Source: Aliarcobacter lanthieri
GTDB taxonomy: Bacteria > Campylobacterota > Campylobacteria > Campylobacterales > Arcobacteraceae
Length of the DNA stretch: 64,000 nucleotides
NCBI RefSeq assembly: GCF_013201625.1
Contig: NZ_CP053839.1
Location: forward strand, 806,001-870,000
Reading direction: 5' to 3'
The notes below the pieces were generated by a model. It worked only from the letters and a program-made list of their open reading frames with translations. It did not search any database and was not told the DNA's origin. Positions 45,355 through 53,333 of the stretch are shown here, piece after piece. Both the position numbers and the translations under genes were made by a program. Positions within the stretch are counted from its first letter, which is position 1; every line of letters starts with the position of its first letter.

Positions 45355-46464
45355 TTGGAATATAAACAATGTAAAAGATGTGTTATGGATACAACTGCAC
45401 AAGATATAGTTTTTGATGTAAGTGGAAATTGTAACTATTGTAATGATTTTATTGAAAAGTTAAAACAACCAGTATTTAAGATAAATCTTTCTTTAGAAAA
45501 TTTTGTAGAAAAAATTAAAAAAGATGGAAAAAATAAACAATATGATTGTATTGTTGGAGTAAGTGGTGGAGTGGATAGCTCTTATGCATTAGTTAAAGTT
45601 AAAGAATTAGGGCTAAGACCTTTAGCTGTTCATATGGATAATGGATGGAATAGTGAATTGGCAACAAATAATATTCATAATTTAATTGATAAGTTAGGAA
45701 TAGACTTATATACTCATGTCATTGATTGGAATGAATATAAAGGTTTAATGCAAGCATTTTTTGATGCAGATGTTATAGATATAGAGTTATTATATGATAA
45801 TGCAATGTTAGCAGTAAATTATAAAATGGCTGCAAAATATGGAATTAAATATATATTATCTGGTTCTAATACATCAACAGAAGGTATGTATATACCAAGA
45901 AATTGGAATTGGTTTAAAAAAGATAAATTTAATATTAAGAAGATAGCTTCTACAAAAAATATAAAATTAAAAACTTTTCCATCATTTGGAACATTAGATT
46001 TTGTTTATCAAGAATTTGTAAAAGGTATAAAATGGATACCATTTTTAGATTATTTACCATATTATGATAAAAATGAAACATTAGAACTCTTACAAAAAGA
46101 TTTTTCATATAAACCTTATCCATATAAACATTATGAATCTGTATTTACTAGGTTTTACCAAGGGTATCTTCTTCCTAAAAAATTTAATGTAGATAAAAGG
46201 AAAGTACATCTTTCTACATTAATAATATCAAACCAAATGTCAAGAGATGAGGCAATAAAACAATTAGAAAAAATTCCTTATGCATCAGAACAAGAATTAA
46301 GTAATGATATTGAATATTTTTTAAAAAAAATGCAATGGTCGCAAAAAGATTTAGATGATTATATTAGTAGAAGTGAAAAATCACATTTGATGTATGGAAG
46401 TGAAAAATGGCTATGGGATATTTTGCATAAAGTACATAATATAATTTTTGGGAGAAAATCATAA
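45355..46464 (+). CDS. wbpG: N-acetyl sugar amidotransferase, WbpG-like
   Basis: A 369-residue PP-loop enzyme: paired cysteines CKRCVMDTTAQDI and GNCNYCNDF, ATP motif [18 protein letters not shown], and a core with SGSNTSTEGMYIPRNWNW. It would convert an N-acetyl group, probably on the diacetamido-uronic acid made by WbpABED, into acetamidino, using ammonia from the adjacent HisH/HisF. The start is TTG 45355 with SD AAGGAG 8 bases upstream. Its stop (TAA 46462-46464) overlaps the likely ATA start of the next gene. Confidence 0.88.
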   Translation: MEYKQCKRCVMDTTAQDIVFDVSGNCNYCNDFIEKLKQPVFKINLSLENFVEKIKKDGKNKQYDCIVGVSGGVDSSYALVKVKELGLRPLAVHMDNGWNSELATNNIHNLIDKLGIDLYTHVIDWNEYKGLMQAFFDADVIDIELLYDNAMLAVNYKMAAKYGIKYILSGSNTSTEGMYIPRNWNWFKKDKFNIKKIASTKNIKLKTFPSFGTLDFVYQEFVKGIKWIPFLDYLPYYDKNETLELLQKDFSYKPYPYKHYESVFTRFYQGYLLPKKFNVDKRKVHLSTLIISNQMSRDEAIKQLEKIPYASEQELSNDIEYFLKKMQWSQKDLDDYISRSEKSHLMYGSEKWLWDILHKVHNIIFGRKS

Positions 46465-47540
46465 AAAAAATATATATTGTAATTCCATCTAGTGGAATAG
46501 GTGGAGCTGAGCGAAGATTTATAGATATTTTTATAGGTTTAGTAGAAAAAGGGTATCCTGTGTTTTTGGTTATACCTAAATTTTTATATCCAAAATTATT
46601 CAAAAATATTTCAAAGGATTACTCTAAAAATATTTTTTTACTTGATATGAATAAATGGTCTTTTATTAGATTTATCTATCAATATGGAATATTCTTTATT
46701 AAAAATGCTAAGCCTAGTGATCATTTTCATTATCCATTAAATCCTTTGTTTATATTTCATTTATTTAATAGTACAAGTTATAGTATTTCTTTATGTCATA
46801 GTAGTGATTTACCTAGTTTTAAATCTAGAAGTGGAGGTTTGTTTCTCCAAAGATTAAGTATGAAATGGGCTAAAAATATAGATATTTTAAATAAAAGTTT
46901 ATTTAATATTTTTGCACATTCCTTTCCGAAATATATTTCAAAAACAAGTGTTACCCCAGGTGGTACATATATTAGAAAACAAGATATTAAACAAGATATT
47001 AAAAAAGATAAATTTATTTTTCTTTCTAGGTTAGCTTATGGTAAAGGAGTTGAAACATTTATAAAATTATTACCACAAATAGATTCATATGTAAAAAATA
47101 AATATTCTTTGGCTATATCATTTTATATATTTGGAGATGGTATCTTAAAGCAATTTGTGAAAGAACAAGTTGACTATCTTAAACAAAGTGGTATAGATAT
47201 AAATTATGGTGGATTTGTTACTGCTGAAACTGTACTTCCAAATACAAAATGTATTTTTTCCATGCAAGATGCAACAAATTATCCATCTAGAGTTATTGCT
47301 GAAGGGTTGTCTTATGGCTGTAATGTTATAGCTTCAGATACAGGAGATACAAGAGAATTTGGAGAACTTAAAGGATTATTTTATTATTCAACAATTGATG
47401 AATTATTTAGAGCAATAGATAATATTATAATGGATGAATTTAATATAAATGATATAATTGATTCAGCAATAGTAAGGTTTTCTTCTGAAAGTTATATTAA
47501 TTATTTTTATAGGGTTTTTAATGAAAACAATTATAAGTAG
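46461..47540 (+). CDS. GT4-family glycosyltransferase with probable ATA start
   Basis: About 359 residues. The N-terminal Rossmann strand and donor-loop motif (KKIYIVIPSSGIGGAERRF) are encoded upstream of the first conventional start, GTG 46560. Reading back, the only sensible initiation site is ATA 46461, with GGGAGAAAA just before it. The C-terminal half is GT4-like: FLSRLAYGKGVETFI, FGDGILKQFV, SMQDATNYPSRVIAEGLSYG. ATG to ATA would also turn an ATGA overlap into ATAA, the present wbpG stop. Either ATA is used or the gene has lost its start. Acceptor and sugar are unknown. Confidence 0.75.
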   Translation: MKKIYIVIPSSGIGGAERRFIDIFIGLVEKGYPVFLVIPKFLYPKLFKNISKDYSKNIFLLDMNKWSFIRFIYQYGIFFIKNAKPSDHFHYPLNPLFIFHLFNSTSYSISLCHSSDLPSFKSRSGGLFLQRLSMKWAKNIDILNKSLFNIFAHSFPKYISKTSVTPGGTYIRKQDIKQDIKKDKFIFLSRLAYGKGVETFIKLLPQIDSYVKNKYSLAISFYIFGDGILKQFVKEQVDYLKQSGIDINYGGFVTAETVLPNTKCIFSMQDATNYPSRVIAEGLSYGCNVIASDTGDTREFGELKGLFYYSTIDELFRAIDNIIMDEFNINDIIDSAIVRFSSESYINYFYRVFNENNYK

Positions 47541-48558
47541 AAGTAAAAGTTTGCTTTTATTGTTTTTTGTATTATTGGTAAGTCTTTTAATTATATTATC
47601 TAGTAATATAGAAAAATGGCACATAGATGGTAGTATATATTGGATAGCTTCTGATGCTCCAGTTTATTATAATGCTTTAGAGATATTTACTTTAGAAGAA
47701 TTTTTTAATAATTGGGATTGGTTTATAAATTTATCTTTAGTTTTTAATGTACAGCTGATTGGAAACATAACATTATATTTAATAATAGTAATGTTTTTAT
47801 GTTTACTAGTTGTCAAATATTCTTTAAAATTTATTAAACCAAAATATAAATTGTTTTACTTATTGTTATTGCTAATTTTTCCATATGCAAATATTACATT
47901 TTTTTCTATCAATAAAGAAGTTTTTATGTTTTATTCAGTTGTTTTATTCAGTTGTTATTATTTGAATAAATCTATTCAAATTTTATTATTTTCATTATTA
48001 TTAGCCTTTAGTGCACGTTCATACTTAATGATAAGCCTTATTTTGATGTTGTTTATTTTCCCAGTAAGATATAAACCAAGATGGAGTTTACTTTTATTGA
48101 CAATGATTTGTCTTTCTATATTACCTTTTGTATTATCAAAATTAGTAGGATTCTCAACTGATTTTATTGATGGTGAAATAGGTGGAATGGCTATTCTCTT
48201 TTCTTCTTTAATTAGAGAAGGATTATATATGATAGTGTATCCTTTTAAATATTTAATTTTGATGCTTTCAAAAACATATCAGGGCTTTAATGTTGGCTTT
48301 AATTTTAACAATAGACCACAAGATTTACATGAATTTTTTGTATCATTTTTATCTTTTTTAGTTTTTTGTTATTCATTGTACATATATATATTTAAAAGAA
48401 AATTTACAGATACTAGATTTTTCTATTTAGCATTATTCTCTCCTATATTATTACAATTTTCTGATATTTTTCATTGGAGATATAGTGCTTTTGTATATGT
48501 TTTTTTTGTTTTTTATATTATAAGTTATAAAAATGGATTAAGATATTATTTAAAATAA
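47521..48558 (+). CDS. Probable O-antigen polymerase (Wzy-like)
   Basis: A 345-residue, very hydrophobic inner-membrane protein with about nine or ten helices and a soluble loop near residues 200-260 (FSTDFIDGEIGG, QGFNVGFNFNNRPQDLHEFF). Sequence families of Wzy are too divergent for recognition by eye. The call rests on the membrane topology, its place among wzx, wzz and glycosyltransferase genes, and the lack of another candidate. ATG 47521 lies inside the end of the preceding gene (20-bp overlap). Confidence 0.65.
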   Translation: MKTIISRSKSLLLLFFVLLVSLLIILSSNIEKWHIDGSIYWIASDAPVYYNALEIFTLEEFFNNWDWFINLSLVFNVQLIGNITLYLIIVMFLCLLVVKYSLKFIKPKYKLFYLLLLLIFPYANITFFSINKEVFMFYSVVLFSCYYLNKSIQILLFSLLLAFSARSYLMISLILMLFIFPVRYKPRWSLLLLTMICLSILPFVLSKLVGFSTDFIDGEIGGMAILFSSLIREGLYMIVYPFKYLILMLSKTYQGFNVGFNFNNRPQDLHEFFVSFLSFLVFCYSLYIYIFKRKFTDTRFFYLALFSPILLQFSDIFHWRYSAFVYVFFVFYIISYKNGLRYYLK

Positions 48559-48591
48559 GTAATATCATAAAAAATAAATAAGGGATTTTAA

Positions 48592-48951
48592 ATGAATAAA
48601 TCTTATAGAAAAGAACTTGATGGATTAAGGGCAATTGCAGTTTTATCTGTAATTATTTATCATGCTGAATTGACATTTCATGGGTTTTCATTATTACCAG
48701 GTGGTTTTTTAGGTGTAGATATATTTTTTGTATTATCTGGATTTTTAATTACGGGTATTTTAATTGATAATATAGTAAGACAACACCTTGATGGATTAAA
48801 TGTAACATATGTAGATTTGAATGAAAAAATGTGTAAAGATGGTAAGTGTCTTACCTTTAATAAAAATGGTGCTTTATATAATGACGGTTCACATTTATCA
48901 TATTATGGTGCTCAATTATTTATTGATGACATTATAAAAGTTTTAAAATAA
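48592..48951 (+). pseudogene. Internally deleted acyltransferase-3/SGNH gene (OafA-like remnant)
   Basis: 119 residues joining two ends of a much longer protein. Residues 4-60 are the start of an acyltransferase-3 domain ([40 protein letters not shown]). Residues ~66-119 match the end of the SGNH domain usually fused to it ([29 protein letters not shown]). The middle, normally about 500 residues, is gone in frame, around 48775-48790. The product lacks most membrane helices and the SGNH Ser, so O-acetyl transfer is not expected. SD AAGGGA precedes ATG 48592. Confidence 0.8.
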
Positions 48952-48970
48952 TATAAAAGGTTTAATTTTA

Positions 48971-49906
48971 ATGAAAAATATTTTAGTAACTGGTTCTCTA
49001 GGATTTATAGCCTCACATTTGATAGAAGAACTTTTTAAAGATGAAAACAATTATATTGTGGGGATAGATAATTTTTATAGTGGTACTAAAGAAAATTTAG
49101 ATTTTATAAGATCTATAGATAATAAAAATAAATTTGAATTTATAGAAGCAGATATTAGAAATTTTGAACAAATTAATAGAATTATCAGAGGAAAGAATAT
49201 AGAACAAATTTATCATCTTGCTGCTATTGTATCTGTACAAGAATCAATACAAAATCCTCTTTTATCAAATGAAGTAAATGTAAAAGGTACATTAAATATT
49301 TTAGAATCAGCAAGATTAAATAGTGTGAAAAGAGTTGTTTTTTCAAGTAGTGCTGCTGTTTATGGAGATGATCCAACTCAGCCCAAAAATGAAAATTCTA
49401 TACTTAAACCAATTTCACCTTATGGATATGAAAAACTTATGGGTGAGCAGTATATGAAATTATATAGTGAACTTTATGGTTTAGAAACAGTTTCTTTAAG
49501 GTATTTTAATGTTTATGGTGAAAGGCAAAGTGCTACAAATGATTATAGTGGTGTAATCTCTATTTTTGAAAAAAAGTTTAAAGATAATGAAAAACCAAAT
49601 ATTTATGGAGATGGTGAACAGTATAGAGATTTTGTATATGTAAAAGATGTAGTGAAAGCAAATATAAAAGCTATGAATACTCCAAATATTTCAGGAGAAG
49701 TTTTTTGTGTAGGAACATCTAAAAAGGTATCAATAAATGATTTAGTAAGTATATTGAATTATAAATATTCTAAAAATATAAAAGCTAACTATTTAGAAGA
49801 TAGAAATGGAGATATAAAAGAATCTATTTGTGATAATAAAAAAATAAAAAAATATTTAGAAATAAATGAATTTATTGAGTTTGATCAAGGAATTAAAAAA
49901 TTATGA
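48971..49906 (+). CDS. NAD-dependent sugar-nucleotide epimerase (GalE/WbpP type)
   Basis: A 311-residue SDR epimerase: NILVTGSLGFIASHLIEEL (NAD), HLAAIVSVQESIQNPLLSNE, VFSSSAAVYGDDP, the Tyr-Lys pair in PYGYEKLMGEQYM, and RYFNVYGERQ. Likely a C4 epimerase on UDP-GlcNAc, UDP-Glc or their uronic acids; the substrate cannot be fixed by eye. SD AAAAGG precedes ATG 48971. It overlaps the next gene by 4 bp (ATGA). Confidence 0.85.
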   Translation: MKNILVTGSLGFIASHLIEELFKDENNYIVGIDNFYSGTKENLDFIRSIDNKNKFEFIEADIRNFEQINRIIRGKNIEQIYHLAAIVSVQESIQNPLLSNEVNVKGTLNILESARLNSVKRVVFSSSAAVYGDDPTQPKNENSILKPISPYGYEKLMGEQYMKLYSELYGLETVSLRYFNVYGERQSATNDYSGVISIFEKKFKDNEKPNIYGDGEQYRDFVYVKDVVKANIKAMNTPNISGEVFCVGTSKKVSINDLVSILNYKYSKNIKANYLEDRNGDIKESICDNKKIKKYLEINEFIEFDQGIKKL

Positions 49907-50940
49907 AAAATATTTTATTTATGGTGACAAAATCCCAAAATGGTGGAGCTCAAAAATGGACAAAAGAACAAATTGAAATCTGTACAAATGATTTTAATTG
50001 TTTTTTAGCAACTGATGAAGATGGATGGCTTTCCCTAAATGTGCAAGTTCAAGATAAATTTTTAAATAAATTAATATATAAAAGATTTTCTTTTTCTTAT
50101 TTATTGCTTTTAAACAAATTTATAAAATATAATAATATAAATTTAATAATTGCAAGTTCTGCAAATGCAGGAATTTATTCAAGATTAATTAAATTATTAA
50201 ATAAAAAAATAAAAGTTATATATGTAAGTCATGGTTGGTCTTCTATTTATAATGGGGGGAAATTAGCTTTTCTATATACTTTTATTGAAAGACAACTTTC
50301 AAAAATTAGTGATTCAATTCTTTGTATCTCAAAAAAAGATTTTCAGAATGCAAAAGATATTATAAAAATCAATGATAATAAATTAAAGTGGATCACGAAT
50401 AAAATATATTCTATAAAAAATAGAGAAATTTTAAAAAAACAAAATGAAAAAATAAAGTTATTAACTGTTGCTAGATTAGAAACTCCTAAAAGAGTTGATT
50501 TATTAATAGAAGCAACAAAATCTTTAGATAATCTTGAGTTACATATTGTAGGTGATGGTTCACAAAGAAATTATTTGGAGTCAATAAAACATAAAAATGT
50601 AATTTTTTATGGAGAAATAGATGGATTTAATGATTTTAAAAATTATGATATTTTTGCTTTGATTTCAGATAGTGAAGGTTTGCCATTATCTGCTTTAGAA
50701 GCTATGAGTTCAAAATTACCAATTATTTTGAGTGATGTTGGAGGATGTTTTGAACTTATTGATGAAAATGGAATTTTGGTTAAGAATGATATTGATGAAA
50801 TAAATAGAGCAATAGTTAATTGTATTTTAAATAAAAAGATATTTGCAAATAACTCAATCGAATTATTTAACAATATATATAATTTAGAACTTAACAAACA
50901 TATTTATTTTGATTATTATAAGGAAATAATAAATGCTTAA
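49903..50940 (+). CDS. GT4-family glycosyltransferase
   Basis: A 345-residue GT-B enzyme: FMVTKSQNGGAQKWTKEQIE (donor-loop GGAQ), VIYVSHGWSSIYNGGKLAFL, and the C-terminal half LLTVARLETPKRVDLLIEA, HIVGDGSQRNYLE, ALISDSEGLPLSALEAMSSKLP with the E-x7-E type nucleotide site. A G6 run at 50254-50259 falls inside the gene. It probably adds one sugar to the repeat unit; which one is unknown. Confidence 0.87.
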   Translation: MKNILFMVTKSQNGGAQKWTKEQIEICTNDFNCFLATDEDGWLSLNVQVQDKFLNKLIYKRFSFSYLLLLNKFIKYNNINLIIASSANAGIYSRLIKLLNKKIKVIYVSHGWSSIYNGGKLAFLYTFIERQLSKISDSILCISKKDFQNAKDIIKINDNKLKWITNKIYSIKNREILKKQNEKIKLLTVARLETPKRVDLLIEATKSLDNLELHIVGDGSQRNYLESIKHKNVIFYGEIDGFNDFKNYDIFALISDSEGLPLSALEAMSSKLPIILSDVGGCFELIDENGILVKNDIDEINRAIVNCILNKKIFANNSIELFNNIYNLELNKHIYFDYYKEIINA

Positions 50941-51793
50941 AAATCTTTTAATTTCAGGAGTTAATGGATACCTTGGGAGTGGGTTTATAAAGCAATACAA
51001 AAGTAAATATAAATTTAAAAGTTTCTCATTATTAAATCAAAAAATGGAAGATATTAATTTTGAAAATATTGATAAAGTTTTACACTGTGCTGCACTAGTT
51101 CATCAAAAAGTAGAACATCCTCATGAAAAATATCATGAAGTAAATGTAGAGTATCCAGTAAAACTTGCAAAACTAGCAAAACAAAATGGAGTGAAACAAT
51201 TTGTTTTTATAAGTACTATTGCAGTTTATGGAGAAGATAAAGAAAAATTAGATGAAAATACAGTTTGCAATCCAATCACACCTTATGGAAAAAGTAAACT
51301 AGAAGCTGAAAAGCAATTATTAGAATTAAATGATGATAGTTTTATAGTAAGTATTATAAGACCTCCTATGATTTATGGTAAGAATGCTCCAGGGAATATA
51401 GATAGTTTAGTAAAACTTGTAAAAAAAGTATCTATTATTCCACTTGGAAAAATAAAAAATAAAAGAAGTTTTATATCTATACAAAATCTTTTACATATTA
51501 TAGATGAAGTTATAACTCAAGAAAAAAAAGGAATATTTTTAGCTTCAGATGATGAACCACTTAGTACTTCAAGACTTATAGAACTAATAGCAAGAAATTT
51601 AGGTAAAAAAATATATTTAATAAAAATTCCATTTTTTGAACGTTTATTAAAGCTTGTAAAACCATCATTTCATAAAAGACTTTATGGAAGTTTGGAAGTA
51701 GACAATACTATCACAAAAGAAAAATTAAATCTTAAAAATCCATATAGTACAGAAGATGGAATAAGATTGATGATAGAAGGAGAAAAGATTTGA
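50933..51793 (+). CDS. SDR sugar-nucleotide reductase/epimerase (WbpV-like)
   Basis: A 286-residue SDR enzyme: NLLISGVNGYLGSGFIKQYK, VLHCAALVHQKVEHP, FVFISTIAVYGED, catalytic Tyr-Lys in PYGKSKLEAEKQL, and IIRPPMIYGKNAPGN. Its place directly before a WbpL-type transferase and near WbpM matches the WbpV position, where the enzyme reduces the WbpM product to UDP-QuiNAc or UDP-FucNAc, the first sugar. It starts inside the previous gene and overlaps the next by 4 bp. Confidence 0.82.
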   Translation: MLKNLLISGVNGYLGSGFIKQYKSKYKFKSFSLLNQKMEDINFENIDKVLHCAALVHQKVEHPHEKYHEVNVEYPVKLAKLAKQNGVKQFVFISTIAVYGEDKEKLDENTVCNPITPYGKSKLEAEKQLLELNDDSFIVSIIRPPMIYGKNAPGNIDSLVKLVKKVSIIPLGKIKNKRSFISIQNLLHIIDEVITQEKKGIFLASDDEPLSTSRLIELIARNLGKKIYLIKIPFFERLLKLVKPSFHKRLYGSLEVDNTITKEKLNLKNPYSTEDGIRLMIEGEKI

Positions 51794-52752
51794 TTTACAT
51801 AGTTTTATTTTTTATATCTTTTTTTCTTACATATTTTATAAAAAACTATATGATAAAAAAATCACTTGTCGCAAGTGTAAATGAAAGAAGTTCTCACACA
51901 ATTCCAACTCCTCATGGTGGAGGAATAGCACTTGCTATTACTTGGTTTATAGGATTGTTTTATCTTTATTTTTCAAATCAAATAGATATAAATCTATTTT
52001 ATGCTTTACTTTTTGGAGCAGTTATTTCCATAGTTAGTTTTTTTGATGATATTTATGAACTAAGTCCAAAATTAAGACTTTTAGTTCAAGCTATTGTTGC
52101 TATTGGAGGATTGTATTTTTTAGGTGGATTTGAAACTTTAACTTTAGGTATTCTTGATATACAAAATCTAATTTTTACAAATATTTTTGCTTTTTTTCTT
52201 ATCATTTGGTTTATAAATCTTTATAACTTTTTAGATGGGATAAATGGTTATGCTGGAAGCGAGTCGATTTTTTTAGCTCTTGCTGGATTTATTTTATTTA
52301 GTGGAAATCACTTCTTAGTTTTAGCTGTTGCAGTTTTAGGATTTTTATATTGGAATTGGAATAAGGCTAAAATATTTATGGGAGATGTTGGAAGTACACT
52401 TTTAGGATATAATATAGCTATTTTTACTATATATTATGCAAATCAAGAACCAACAAATTTTTGGATCTGGATTATTCTATTTGGTATTTACTGGTTTGAT
52501 GCAACTTTAACATTGATAAGAAGAAAACTAAATAAAGAAAAATTATCACAAGCACATAAAAAACATGCTTATCAAAGATTAACTCAAAGTGGTTGGAGTC
52601 ACTATAAAGTTACAAATTATTCTATAGGATTAAATTTAGTTCTATTTTCTATAGTTTATTTTATATCAAATATTTTTATAGCTTTTATAATATCTTTAAT
52701 AATTTTAGCTTTAAGTATGAAATTTGTAGATAATAAAAAAAGATTTGAATAA
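51790..52752 (+). CDS. wbpL: Initiating sugar-phosphate transferase (WbpL/WecA family)
   Basis: A 320-residue polytopic enzyme with about ten transmembrane helices. It carries SHTIPTPHGGGIALAI, the Asp pair SFFDDIYELSPKLRLL, NLYNFLDGINGYAGSE, and the late KIFMGDVGSTLLGY and HAYQRLTQSGWSH loop. It transfers a sugar-1-phosphate (likely QuiNAc or FucNAc type) to undecaprenyl phosphate, starting repeat-unit synthesis. It starts at TTG 51790 with SD AAGGAG. It overlaps wbpV-like upstream by 4 bp and the next gene by 1 bp. Confidence 0.9.
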   Translation: MIYIVLFFISFFLTYFIKNYMIKKSLVASVNERSSHTIPTPHGGGIALAITWFIGLFYLYFSNQIDINLFYALLFGAVISIVSFFDDIYELSPKLRLLVQAIVAIGGLYFLGGFETLTLGILDIQNLIFTNIFAFFLIIWFINLYNFLDGINGYAGSESIFLALAGFILFSGNHFLVLAVAVLGFLYWNWNKAKIFMGDVGSTLLGYNIAIFTIYYANQEPTNFWIWIILFGIYWFDATLTLIRRKLNKEKLSQAHKKHAYQRLTQSGWSHYKVTNYSIGLNLVLFSIVYFISNIFIAFIISLIILALSMKFVDNKKRFE

Positions 52753-53324
52753 TGAACTATAAAATACTTGAAATTCCAGAGCTTATTCTTTGTGAACCAA
52801 ACGTTCATGAAGACAATCGTGGTTTTGTTTTTGAATCATTTAAAAAAGGGAGTTTTAATAACTTTTTAGGATTTAATGTAGATTTTTGTCAAGATAATAT
52901 TTCTTATAGTAAATATGGAGTTATAAGAGGACTTCACACAAATACTTTAGATTATGCTCAATCAAAATTTGTAAGTGTGCTAAAAGGTAAAATTTTAGAT
53001 GTTGCAGTTGATTTTAGAATTGGAAGTCCAACTTTTGGTAAATTTATAAGTATAGAGTTAAATAGTAAAGAAAATAAACAACTTTTTATTCCTAAAGGTT
53101 TTTTACATGGATTTTCAGTTTTAAGTGAAGATGCTTTAGTTATGATAAAAATTGATAGATATTTTGCACAAGGCGAGAGTATTGGAGTAAGATATGATGA
53201 TAGAGACTTAAATATAGACTGGAAAGTTGAAAAAAAATCAATTATTATTTCTGAAGCTGATAAACAATTATCAAATTTTAAAGATGTAAACTCACCATTT
53301 ATTTATGGTAAAAATTATTATTAG
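52752..53324 (+). CDS. RmlC-like dTDP-sugar 3,5-epimerase (orphan)
   Basis: A 190-residue cupin of the dTDP-4-dehydrorhamnose 3,5-epimerase family: EDNRGFVFESFKKGSFNNFL, GVIRGLHTN (the catalytic His), LDVAVDFRIGSPTFGKFISI, LFIPKGFLHGFSVLSEDA. The usual YKTTDYY-like stretch is IKIDRYF, so one conserved Tyr is Ile. There are no rmlA, rmlB or rmlD genes in the window. It may act on another 4-keto sugar, for example a WbpM product, or be a relic. It is coupled to wbpL by TAATG. Confidence 0.8.
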   Translation: MNYKILEIPELILCEPNVHEDNRGFVFESFKKGSFNNFLGFNVDFCQDNISYSKYGVIRGLHTNTLDYAQSKFVSVLKGKILDVAVDFRIGSPTFGKFISIELNSKENKQLFIPKGFLHGFSVLSEDALVMIKIDRYFAQGESIGVRYDDRDLNIDWKVEKKSIIISEADKQLSNFKDVNSPFIYGKNYY

Positions 53325-53333
53325 AAGGTAAAA

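Noticed and set aside
50254-50259. G6 run in the GT4 gene as a phase-variation tract
   Set aside because: Six bases is short for slippage and the gene is intact around it; noted only as a weak candidate compared with the G8 tract.
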